DNA of 64,000 nt from Cinclus cinclus (Eukaryota; Chordata; Aves; Passeriformes; Cinclidae), in contig NW_026912178.1 in the NCBI RefSeq assembly GCF_963662255.1, forward strand, positions 1,054,001-1,118,000, in the 5' to 3' direction. Numbering within the stretch: position 1 is the stretch's first letter; every line of letters starts with the position of its first letter. Position numbers and translations under genes: made by a program. The notes below the pieces were generated by a model, which saw only the letters and a program-made list of their open reading frames with translations, searched no databases and was not told the origin of the DNA. Below are positions 49,536-62,066 of the stretch, piece after piece.

Positions 49536-51953
49536 ATTGTGACACCACAGGGGTTAAGAGAAGCAAGGAACCATTGTGACCCAATGTAGGCTAACAATCT
49601 AAGAATCCCTTTTGACACCAGGGGGCTGAAAAGGACCACGGATGAACTGTGACAGCATGGGGACCTATAGAAGCAAGGATCTATTATGACACCATGAAGG
49701 CCAAGAATCAAATGATTCATTGTAACACCAAGTGGCCTAAAAGGGCATGGGATGCATTGTGACAACACAGAGGTTAAGAGAAGCAAGGAACCATTGTGAC
49801 CCAATGCAGGCTAACAATCTAAAAATCCCTTTTGACACCAGGGGGTGCAAAAGGACCACGCATGAACTGTGACAGCATGGGGACCTATAGAAGCAAGGAT
49901 CTATTATGACACCATGAAGGCCAAGAATCAAATGATTCATTGTGACGTCAAGTGGCCTAAAAGGGCTTGGAATGCATTGTGACACCACAGAGGTTAAGAG
50001 AAGCAAGGAACCATTGTGACCCAAGGGAGGCTAACAATCTAATGATCCATTGTGACACCAGGGGTTGTAATAGGGCCAGGCATGAATTGTGAAAGCATGG
50101 GGACCAAGAAAAACATGGAAACATTATGACACCATAGAGGCCAAGACTCAAATGATTCATTGTAACACCAAGTGGACTAAAAGGGCATGGGATGCATTGT
50201 GACACCACAGAGGTTAAGAGAAGCAAGGAACCATTGTGACCCAATGCAGGCTAACTATCTAAGATTCCCTTTTGACACCAGGGCACGCAAAAGGACCACA
50301 GATGAACTGTGACAGCATGGGGACCTATAGAAGCAAGGATCTATTATGACACCATGAAGGCCAAGAATCAAATGATTCATTGTGACATCAAGTGGCCTAA
50401 AAGGGCTTGGAATGCATTGTGACACCACAGAGGTTAAGAGAAGCAAGGAACCATTGTGACCCAATGCAGGCTAACTATCTAAGATTCCCTTTTGACACCA
50501 GGGGGTGCAAAAGGACCACGGATGAACTGTGACAGCATGGGGACCTATAGAAGCAAGGATCTATTATGACACCATGAAGGCCAAGAATCAAATGATTCAT
50601 TGTAACACCAATTGGCCTTAATGGGGCATGGGATGCATTGTGACACCACAGAGGTTAAGAGAAGCAAGGAACCATTGTGACCCAATGCAGGCTAACAATC
50701 TAAGAATCCCTTTTGACACCAGGGGGCGCAAAAGGACCACGGATGAACTGTGACAGCATGGGGACCTATAGAAGCAAGGATCTATTATGACACCATGAAG
50801 GCCAAGAATCAAATGATTCATTGTGACATCAAGTGGCCTAAAAGGGCTTGGAATGCATTGTGACACCACAGAGGTTAAGAGAAGCAAGGAACCATTGTGA
50901 CCCAAGGGAGGCTAACAATCTAATGATCCCTGTGTCACCAGGGGTTGTAATAGGGCCAGGGATGAATTGTGAAAGCATGGAGACAAGAAAAACATGGAAA
51001 CATTTTGACACCATAGAGGCCAAGACTCAAATGATTCATTGTAACACCAAGTGGCCTATAAGGGCATGGGATGCATTGTGACACCATAGGGGTTAAGAGA
51101 AGCAAGGAAACATTGTGACCCAATGCAGGCTAACAATCTAAGAATCCCTTTTGACACCAGGGGGCGCAAAAGGACCACGGATGAACTGTGACAGCATGGG
51201 GACCTATAGAAGCAAGGATCTATTATGACACCATGAAGGCCAAGAATCAAATGATTCATTGTAACACCAAGTGGCCTAAAAGGGCATGGGATGCATTGTG
51301 ACAACACAGAGGTTAAGAGAAGCAAGGAACCATTGTGACCCAAGGGAGGCTAACAATCTAAGAATCCATTGTGACACCAGGGGTTGTAATAGGGCCAGGG
51401 ATGAATTGTGAAAGCATGGAGCCCAAGAAAAACATGGAAACATTATGACACCATAGAGGCCAAGACTCAAATGATTCATTGTAACACCAAGTGGCCTAAA
51501 AGGGCATGGGATGCATTGTGACACCACAGGGGTTAAGAGAAGCAAGGAACCATTGTGACCCAATGTAGGCTAACAATCTAAGAATCCCTTTTGACACCAG
51601 GGGGCTCAAAAGGACCACGGATGAACTGTGACAGCATGGGGACCTATAGAAGCAAGGATCTATTATGACACCATGAAGGCCAAGAATCAAATGATTCATT
51701 GTGACATCAAGTGGCCTAAAAGGGCTTGGAATGCATTGTGACACCACAGAGGTTAAGAGAAGCAGGGAACCATTGTGACCCAAGGGAGGCTAACAATCTA
51801 ATGATCCCCTGGGACACCAGGGGTTGTAATAGGGCCAGGGATGAATTGTGAAAGCATGGGGCACAATAAATCATGGAAATATTATGACACCATAGAGGCC
51901 AAGACTAAAATGATTCATTGTAACACCAAGTGGCCTAAAAGGGCATGGGATGC
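49536..51953. repeat. m17 plus m1-m10 unit
   Basis: m17 (49536) leads into m1-m10 at 49756, 49976, 50196, 50416, 50637, 50857, 51075, 51295, 51515 and 51735. The m1-m10 run has the same length (2198 bp) as 26894-29091, but keeps the usual m3 core gggcacgc. Its m9 has aatgtagg. Confidence 0.84.
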
Positions 51954-52393
51954 GTTGTGACACCACAGAGGTTAAGAGAAGCAAGGAACCATTGTGACCC
52001 AATGCAGGCTAGCAATCTAAGAATCCCTTTTGACACCAGGGGGCGCAAAAGGACCACGGATGAACTGTGACAGCATGGGGACCTATAGAAGCAAGGATCT
52101 ATTATGACACCATGAAGGCCAAGAATCAAATGATTCATTGTAACACCAAGTGGCCTAAAAGGGCATGGGATGCATTGTGACAACACAGAGGTTAAGAGAA
52201 GCAAGGAACCATTGTGACCCAAGGGAGGCTAACAATCTAATGATCCATTGTGACACCAGGGGTTGTAATAGGGCCAGGGATGAATTGTGAAAGCATGGGT
52301 ACCAAGAAAAACATGGAAACATTATGACACCATAGAGGCCAAGACTCAAATGATTCATTGTAACACCAAGTGGACTAAAAGGGCATGGGATGC
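51954..52393. repeat. Two linker monomers
   Basis: A B monomer (51954) with gctagcaatc and gggggcgc, entered through gatgcgttgtgacacc, and an A monomer (52174) with a private gggtaccaag in sub-repeat 4 (a KpnI site, GGTACC). They join the m1-m10 unit to the third copy of the 10-monomer block. Confidence 0.78.
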
Positions 52394-54591
52394 ATTGTGA
52401 CACCACAGAGGTTAAGAGAAGCAAGGAACCATTGTGACCCAAGGGAGGCTAACAATCTAATGATCCATTGTGACACCAGGGGTTGTAATAGGGCCAGGGA
52501 TGAATTGTGAAAGCATGGAGCCCAAAAAAACATGGAAACATTTTGACACCATAGAGGCCAAGACTCAAATGATTCATTGTAACACCAAGTGGCCTAAAAG
52601 GGCATGGGATGCATTGTGACACCACAGGGGTTAAGAGAAGCAAGGAACCATTGTGACCCAAGGGAGGCTAAAAATCTAATGATCCATTGTGACACCAGGG
52701 GTTGTAATAGGGCCAGGGATGAATTGTGAAAGCATGGGGCCCAAGAAAAACATGGAAACAATTTGACACCATAGAGGCCAAGACTCAAATGATTCATTGT
52801 AACACGAAGTGGCCTAAAAGGGCATGGGATGCATTGTGACACCACAGAGGTTAGGAGAAGCAAGGAACCATTGTGACCCAATGCATGCTAACTATCTAGG
52901 ATTCCCTTTTGACACCAGGGGGTGCAAAAGGACCACGGATGAACTGTGACAGCATGGGGACCTATAGAAGCAAGGATCTATTATGACACCATGAAGGCCA
53001 AGAATCAAATGATTCATTGTAACACCAAGTGGCCTAAAAGGGCATGGGATGCATTGTGACAACACAGAGGTTAAGAGAAGCAAGGAACCATTGTGACCCA
53101 ATGCAGGCTAACAATCTAAAAATCCCTTTTGACACCAGGGGGCGCAAAAGGACCACGGATGAACTGTGACAGCATGGGGACCTATAGAACAAGGATCTAT
53201 TATGACACCATGAAGGCCAAGAATCCAATGATTCATTGTGACGTCAAGTGGCCTAAAAGGGCTTGGAATGCATTGTGACACCACAGAGGTTAAGAGAAGC
53301 AAGGAACCATTGTGACCCAAGGGAGGCTAACAATCTAATGATCCATTGTGACACCAGGGGTTGTAATAGGGCCAGGCATGAATTGTGAAAGCATGGGGAC
53401 CAAGAAAAACATGGAAACATTATGACACCATAGAGGCCAAGACTCAAATGATTCATTGTAACACCAAGTGGACTAAAAGGGCATGGGATGCATTGTGACA
53501 CCACAGAGGTTAAGACAAGCAAGGAACCATTGTGACCCAATGCAGGCTAACTATCTAAGATTCCCTTTTGACACCAGGGCACGCAAAAGGACCACAGATG
53601 AACTGTGACAGCATGGGGACCTATAGAAGCAAGGATCTATTATGACACCATGAAGGCCAAGAATCAAATGATTCATTGTGACATCAAGTGGCCTAAAAGG
53701 GCTTGGAATGCATTGTGACACCACAGAGGTTAAGAGAAGCAAGGAACCATTGTGACCCAAGGGAGGCAAACAATCTAATGATCCATTGTGACACCAGGGG
53801 TTGTAATAGGGCCAGGGATGAATTGTGAAAGCATGGAGCCCAAAAAAACATGGAAACATTTTGACTCCATAGAGGCCAAGACTCAAATGATTCATTGCAA
53901 CAGCAAGTGGCCTAAAAGGGCATGGGATGCATTGTGACACCACAGGGGTTAAGAGAAGCAAGGAACCATTGTGACCCAAGGGAGGCTAACAATCTAATGA
54001 TCCATTGTGACACCAGGGGTTGTAATAGGGCCAGGGATGAATTGTGAAAGCATGGGGCCCAAGAAAAACATGGAAACATTTTGACACCATAGAGGCCAAG
54101 ACTCAAATGATTCATTGTAACACGAAGTGGCCTAAAAGGGCATGGGATGCATTGTGCCACCACAGAGGTTAAGAGAAGCAAGGAACCATTGTGACCCAAT
54201 GCAGGCTAACTATCTAAGATTCCCTTTTGACACCAGGGGGTGCAAAAGGACCACGGATGAACTGTGACAGCATGGGGACCTATAGAAGCAAGGATCTATT
54301 ATGACACCATGAAGGCCAAGAATCAAATGATTCATTGTGACACCAAGTGGCCTTAAAGGGGCATGGGATGCATTGTGACACCACAGAGGTTAAGAGAAGC
54401 AAGGAACCATTGTGACCCAATGCAGGCTAACAATCTAAGAATCCCTTTTGACACCAGGGGGCGCAAAAGGACCACGGATGAACTGTGACAGCATGGGGAC
54501 CTATAGAAGCAAGGATCTATTATGACACCATGAAGGCCAAGACTCAAATGATTCATTGTGACATCAAGTGGCCTAAAAGGGCTTGGAATGC
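52394..54591. repeat. 10-monomer block, copy 3 (2198 bp)
   Basis: F, G, H, I, m2-like, m3-like, F', G', K and J start at 52394, 52613, 52833, 53053, 53272, 53492, 53712, 53931, 54151 and 54372, matching 10403-12601 at offset 41991 and, after a 1-bp deletion, 41990. The deletion is in sub-repeat 4 of I, where atagaacaagg replaces atagaagcaagg (near 53189). F' has private changes near 53765 (ggcaaacaatc), 53865 (gactccatag) and 53902 (cagcaagtgg). It leads directly into the second copy of the long block. Confidence 0.86.
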
Positions 54592-57500
54592 ATTGTGACA
54601 CCACAGAGGTTAAGAGAAGCAAGGAACCATTGTGACCCAAGGGAGGCTAACAATCTAATGATCCCCTGTGTCACCAGGGGTTGTAATAGGGCCAGGGATG
54701 AATTGTGAAAGCATGGGGCACAATTAATCATGGAAATATTATGACAACATAGAGGCCAAGACTCAAATGATTCATTGTAACACCAAGTGGCCTTAAAGGG
54801 CATGGGATGCATTGTGACACCACAGAGGTTAAGAGAAGCTGGGAACCATTGTGACCCAAGGGAGGCTAACAATCTAAGAATCCCTTTTGACACCAGGGGG
54901 CGCAAAAGGACCACGGATGAACTGTGAAAGCATGGGGACCTATAGAAGCAAGGATCTATTATGACACCATGAAGGCCAAGACTCAAATGATTCATTGTAA
55001 CACCAAGTGGCCTTAAACGGCATGGGATGCATTGTGACACCACAGAGGTTAAGAGAAGCAAGGAACCATTGTGACCCAAGGGATGCTAACAATCTAATGA
55101 TCCATTGTGACACCAGGGGTTGTAATAGGGCTAGGGATGAATTGTGAAAGCATGGAGCCCAAGAAAAACATGGAAACATTTTGACACCATAGAGGCCAAG
55201 AATCAAATGATTCATTGTGACGTCAAGTGGCCTAAAAGGTCTTGGAATGCATTGTGACACCACGGAGGTTAAGAGAAGCAAGGAACCATTGTGACCCAAT
55301 GCACGCTAACAATCTAAGAATCCCTTTTGACACCAGGGGGCGCAAAAGGACCACGGATGAACTGTGACAGCATGGGGACCTATAGAAGCAAGGATCTATT
55401 ATGACACCATGAAGGCCAAGAATCAAATGATTCATTGTGACATCAAGTGGCCTAAAAGGGCTTGGAATGCATTGTGACATCACAGAGGTTAAGAGAAGCA
55501 AGGAACCATTGTGACCCAAGGGAGGCTAACAATCTAATGATCCATTGTGACACCAGGGGCTGTAATAGGGCCAGGGATGAATTGTGAAAGCATGGAGCCC
55601 AAGAAAAACATGGAAACATTTTAACACCATAGAGGCCAAGACTCAAATGATTCATTGTAACACCAAGTGGCCTAAAAGGGCATGGGATGCATTGTGACAC
55701 CACAGGGGTTAAGAGAAGCAAGGAAGCATTGTGACCCAATGCAGGCTAACAATCTAAGAATCCCTTTTGACACCAGGGGGCGCAAAAGGACCACGGATGA
55801 ACTGTGACAGCATGGGGACCTATAGAAGCAAGGATTTATTATGACACCATGAAGGCCAAGAATCAAATGATTCATTGTGACATCAAGTGGCCTAAAAGGG
55901 CTTGGAATGCATTGTGACACCACAGAGGTTAAGAGAAGCAAGGAACCATTGTGACCCAAGGGAGGCTAACAATCTAATGATCCATTGTGACACCAGGGGT
56001 TGTAATAGGGCCAGGGATGAATTGTGAAAGCATGGAGCCCAAGAAAAACATGGAAACATTTTGACACCATAGAGGCCAAGACTCAAATGATTCATTGTAA
56101 CACCAAGTGGCCTAAAAGGGCATGGGATGCATTGTGACACCACAGGGGTTAAGAGAAGCAAGGAACCATTGTGACCCAATGCAGGCTAACAATCTAAGGA
56201 TCCCTTTTGACACCAGGGGGCGCAAAGGGACCACGGATGAACTGTGACGGCATGGGGACCTATAGAAGCAAGGATCTATTATGACACCATGAAGGCCAAG
56301 AATCAAATGATTCATTGTGACATCAAGTGGCCTAAAAGGGCTTGGAATGCATTGTGACACCACAGAGGTTAAGAGAAGCCGGGAACCATTGTGACCCAAG
56401 GGAGGCTAACAATCTAACGATCCCCAGTGACACCAGGGGTTGTAATAGGGCCAGGGATGAATTGTGAAAGCATGGGGCACAATAAATCATGGAAATATTA
56501 TGACACCATAGAGGCCAAGACTAAAATGATTCATTGTAACACCAAGTGGCCTAAAAGGGCATGGGATGCATTGTGACACCACAGGGGTTAAGAGAAGCAG
56601 GGAACCATTGTGACCCAATGGAGGCTAACAATCTAAGAATCCCTTTTGACACCAGGGGGCGCAAAAGGACCACGGATGAACTGTGACAGCATGGGGACCT
56701 ATAGAAGCAAGGATCTATTATGACACCATGAAGGCCAAGAATCAAATGATTCATTGTGACATCAAGTGGCCTAAAAGGGCTTGGAATGCATTGTGACATC
56801 ACAGAGGTTAAGAGAAGCAAGGAACCATTGTGACCCAAGGGAGGCAAACAATCTAATGATCCATTGTGACACCAGGGGTTGTAATAGGGCCAGGGATGAA
56901 TTGTGAAAGCATGGAGCCCAAGAAAAACATGGAAACATTATGACACCATAGAGGCCAAGACTCAAATGATCCATTGTAACACCAAGTGGCCTAAAAGGGC
57001 ATGGGATGCATTGTGACACCACAGGGGTTAAGAGAAGCAAGGAACCATTGTGACCCAATGCAGGCTAACAATCTAAGAATCCCTTTTGACACCAGGGGGC
57101 TCAAAAGGACCACGGATGAACTGTGACAGCATGGGGACCTATAGAAGCAAGGATCTATTATGACACCATGAAGGCCAAGAATCAAATGATTCATTGTGAC
57201 ATCAAGTGGCCTAAAAGGGCTTGGAATGCATTGTGACACCACAGAGGTTAAGAGAAACAAGGAACCATTGTGACCCAAGGGAAGCTAACAATCTAATGAT
57301 CCCCTGGGACACCAGGGGTTGTAATAGGGCCAGGGATGAATTGTGAAAGCATGGGGCACAATTAATCATGGAAATATTTTGACAACATAGAGGCCAAGAC
57401 TCAAATGATTCATTGTAACACCAAGTGGCCTTAAAGGGCATGGGATGCATTGTGACACCACAGAGGTTAAGAGAAGCAAGGAACCATTGTGACCCAAGGG

Positions 57501-60500
57501 AGGCTAACAATCTAAGAATCCCTTTTGACACCAGGGGGCGCAAAAGGACCACGGAAGAACTGTGAAAGCATGGGGACCTATAGAAGCAAGGATCTATTAT
57601 GACACCATGAAGGCCATGAATCAAATGATTCATTGTGACATCAAGTGGCCTAAAAGGGCATGGGTTGCATTGTGACACCAGAGAGGTTAAGAGAAGCAAG
57701 GAACCATTGTGACCCAATGCAGGTTAGCTATCCAAGATTCCCTTTTGACACCAGGGGGCGCAAAAGGACCACGGATGAACTGTGACAGCATGGGGACCTA
57801 TAGAAGCAAGGATCTATTATGACACCATGAAGGCAAAGAATCAAATGATTCATTGTGACATCAAGTGGCCTAAAAGGGCTTGGAATGCATTGTGACACCA
57901 CAGAGGTTAAGAGAAGAAGGGAAACATTGTGACCCAAGGGAGGCTAACAATCTAATGATCCCCTGTGACACCAGGGGTTGTAATAGGGCCAGGGATGAAT
58001 TGTGAAAGCATGGGGCACAATTAATCATGGAAATATTATGACAACATAGAGGCCAAGACTCAAATGATTCATTGTAACACCAAGTGGCCTTAAAGGGCAT
58101 GGGATGCATTGTGACACCACAGGGGTTAAGAGAAGCAAGGAACCATTGTGACCCAATGCAGGCTAACAATCTAAGAATCCCTTTTGACACCAGGGGCCTC
58201 AAAAGGACCACGGATGAACTGTGACAGCATGGGGACCTATAGAAGCAAGGATCTATTATGACACCATGAAGGCCAAGAATCAAATGATTCATTGTGACAT
58301 CAAGTGGCCTAAAAGGGCTTGGAATGCATTGTGACACCACAGAGGTTAAGAGAAACAAGGAACCATTGTGACCCAAGGGAGGCTAACAATCTAATGATCC
58401 ATTGTGACACCAGAGGTTGTAATAGGGCCAGGGATGAATTGTGAAAGCATGGAGCCCAAGAAAAACATGGAAACATTATGACACCATAGAGGCCAAGACT
58501 CAAATGATTCATTGTAACACCAAGTGGCCTAAAAGGGCATGGGATGCATTGTGACACCACAGGGGTTAAGAGAAGCAAGGAACCATTGTGACCCAATGCA
58601 GGCTAACAATCTAAGAATCCCTTTTGACACCAGGGCGCTCAAAAGGACCACGGATGAACTGTGACAGCATGGGGACCTATAGAAGCAAGGATCTATTATG
58701 ACACCATGAAGGCCAAGAATCAAATGATTCATTGTGACATCAAGTGGCCTAAAAGGGCTTGGAATGCATTGTGACACCACAGAGGTTAAGAGAAGCAGGG
58801 AACCATTGTGACCCAAGGGAGGCTAACAATCTAATGATCCATTGTGACACCAGGGGTTGTAATAGGGCCAGGGATGAATTGTGAAAGCATGGGGACCAAG
58901 AAAAACATGGAAACATTATGACACCATAGAGGCCAAGACTCAAATGATTCATTGTAACACCAAGTGGCCTAAAAGGGCATGGGATGCATTGTGACACCAC
59001 AGAGGTTAAGAGAAGCAAGGAACCATTGTGACCCAATGCAGTCTAACTTTCTAAGATTCCCTTTTGACACCAGGGCACGCAAAAGGACCACAGATGAACT
59101 GTGACAGCATGGGGACCTATAGAAGCAAGGATCTATTATGACACCATGAAGGCCAAGAATCAAATGATTCATTGTGACGTCAAGTGGCCTAAAAGGGCTT
59201 GGAATGCATTGTGACACCACAGAGGTTAAGAGAAGCAAGGAACCATTGTGACCCAAGGGAGGCTAACAATCTAATGATCCCCAGTGACACCAGGGGTTGT
59301 AATAGGGCCAGGGATGAATTGTGAAAGCTTGGGGACCAAGAAAAACATGGAAACATTTTGACACCATAGAGGCCAAGACTCAAATGATTCATTGTAACAC
59401 CAAGTGGCCTAAAAGGGCATGGGATGCATTGTGACACCACAGGGGTTAAGAGAAGCAAGGAACCATTGTGACCCAAGGGAGGCTAACAATCTAATGATCC
59501 ATTGTGACACCAGGGGTTGTAATAGGGCCAGGGATGAATTGTGAAAGCATGGGGCCCAAGAAAAACATGGAAACATTTTGACACCATAGAGGCCAAGACT
59601 CAAATGATTCATTGTAACACGAAGTGGCCTAAAAGGGCATGGGATGCATTGTGCCACCACAGAGGTTAAGAGAAGCAAGGAACCATTGTGACCCAATGCA
59701 GGCTAACTATCTAAGATTCCCTTTTGACACCAGGGGGTGCAAAAGGACCACGGATGAACTGTGACAGCATGGGGACCTATAGAAGCAAGGATCTATTATG
59801 ACACCATGAAGGCCAAGAATCAAATGATTCATTGTGACACCAAGTGGCCTTAAAGGGGCATGGGATGCATTGTGTCACCACAGAGGTTAAGAGAAGCAAG
59901 GAACCATTGTGACCCAATGCAGGCTAACAATCTAAGAATCCCTTTTGACACCAGGGGGCGCAAAAGGACCACGGATGAACTGTGACAGCATGGGGACCTA
60001 TAGAAGCAAGGATCTATTATGACACCATGTAGGCCAAGACTCAAATGATTCATTGTGACATCAAGTGGCCTAAAAGGGCTTGGAATGCATTGTGACACCA
60101 CAGAGGTTAAGAGAAGCAAGGAACCATTGTGACCCAAGGGAGGCTAACAATCTAATGATCCCCTGTGTCACCAGGGGTTGTAATAGGGCCAGGGATGAAT
60201 TGTGAAAGCATGGAGCCCAAGAAAAACATGGAAACATTTTGACACCATAGAGGCCAAGACTCAAATGATTCATTGTAACACCAAGTGGCCTAAAAGGGCA
60301 TGGGATGCATTGTGACACCATAGGGGTTAAGAGAAGCAAGGAACCATTGTGACCCAATGCAGGCTAACTATCTAAGATTCCCTTTTGACACCAGGGGGCG
60401 CAAAAGGACCACGGATGAACTGTGACAGCATGGGGACCTATAGAAGCAAGGATCTATTATGACACCATGAAGGCAAAGAATCAAATGATTCATTGTGACA

Positions 60501-62066
60501 TCAAGTGGCCTAAAAGGGCTTGGAATGCATTGTGACACCACAGAGGTTAAGAGAAGAAGGGAAACATTGTGACCCAAGGGAGGCTAACAATCTAATGATC
60601 CCCTGTGACACCAGGGGTTGTAATAGGGCCAGGGATGAATTGTGAAAGCATGGGGCACAATTAATCATGGAAATATTATGACAACATAGAGGCCAAGACT
60701 CAAATGATTCATTGTAACACCAAGTGGCCTTAAAGGGCATGGGATGCATTGTGACACCACAGAGGTTAAGAGAAGCAAGGAACCATTGTGACCCAAGGGA
60801 TGCTAACAATTTAATGATCCATTGTGACACCAGGGGTTGTAATAGGGCTAGGGATGAATTGTGAAAGCATGGATCCCAAGAAAAACATGGAAACATTTTG
60901 ACACCATAGAGGCCAAGACTCAAATGATTCATTGTAACACCAAGTGGCCTAAAAGGGCATGGGATGTATTGTGACACCACAGGGGTTAAGAGAAGCAAGG
61001 AACCATTGTGACCCAAGGGAGGCTAACAATCTAAGAATCCCTTTTGACACCAGGGGGCGCAAAAGGACCACGGATGAACTGTGACAGCATGGGGACCTAT
61101 AGAAGCAAGGATCTATTATGACACTATACAGGCCAAGACTCAAATGATTCATTGTGACACCAAGTGGCCTAAAAGGGCATGGGTTGCATTGTGACACCAC
61201 AGAGGTTAAGAGAAGCAAGGGACCATGGTGACCCAATGCAGGCTAACTATCCAAGATTCCCTTTTGACACCAGGGGGCTCAAAAGGACCACGGATGAACT
61301 GTGACAGCATGGGGACCTATAGAAGCAAGGATCTATTATGACACCATGAAGGCCAAGAATCAAATGATTCATTGTGACATCAAGTGGCCTAAAAGGGCTT
61401 GGAATGCATTGTGACACCACAGAGGTTAAGAGAAGCAAGGAACCATTGTGACCCAAGGGAGGCTAACAATTTAATGATCCATTGTGACACCAGGGGTTGT
61501 AATAGGGCCAGGGATGAATTGTGAAAGCATGGAGCCCAAGAAAAACATGGAAACATTTTGACACCATAGAGGCCAAGACTCAAATGATTCATTGTAACAC
61601 CAAGTGGCCTAAAAGGGCATGGGATGCATTGTGACACCACAGGGGTTAAGAGAAGCAAGGAACCATTGTGACCCAATGCAGGCTAGCAATCTAAGGATCC
61701 CTTTTGACACCAGGGGGCGCAAAGGGACCACGGATGAACTGTGACGGCATGGGGACCTATAGAAGCAAGGATCTATTATGACACCATGAAGGCCAAGAAT
61801 CAAATGATTCATTGTGACATCAAGTGGCCTAAAAGGGCTTGGAATGCATTGTGACACCACAGAGGTTAAGAGAAGCCGGGAACCATTGTGGCCCAAGGGA
61901 GGCTAACAATCTGATGATCCCCAATGACACCAGGGGTTGTAATAGGGCCAGGGATGAATTGTGAAAGCATGGGGCACAATAAATCATGGAAATATTATGA
62001 CACCATAGAGGCCAAGATTCAAATGATTCATTGTAACACCAAGTGGCCTAAAAGGGCATGGGATGC
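54592..62066. repeat. Long block, copy 2: 34 monomers, 7475 bp
   Basis: It carries the markers of 30850-38984 in the same order. Offset is 23742 from 54592 to about 58105 and 23082 from about 58123 on, so 660 bp (three monomers) present in copy 1 are absent here. By eye the copies differ at only a couple of dozen other places, some in clusters: 55471 has gtgacccaaggg where copy 1 has gttactcaatgg; 56570 has gggggcgc where copy 1 has gggggctc; 61126 has acactatacagg for accatagagg. It ends with the R/A pair at 61628-62066, but the next monomer is an ordinary B, not m17. Confidence 0.86.
58106..58122. other. Unequal-crossover junction (3-monomer deletion)
   Basis: Left of this point the sequence matches 34147-34380 (ccttaaaggg, gatgcattg); right of it, it matches 35040 onward (caggggttaag, then gggcctc at the core, a rare form found at 35109). 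In copy 1 the two parents lie 660 bp apart, so an exchange in sub-repeat 1 of two monomers three periods apart explains the loss. The window is set by gatgc (parent 1; parent 2 has gacgc) and agggg (parent 2; parent 1 has agagg). Confidence 0.78.
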
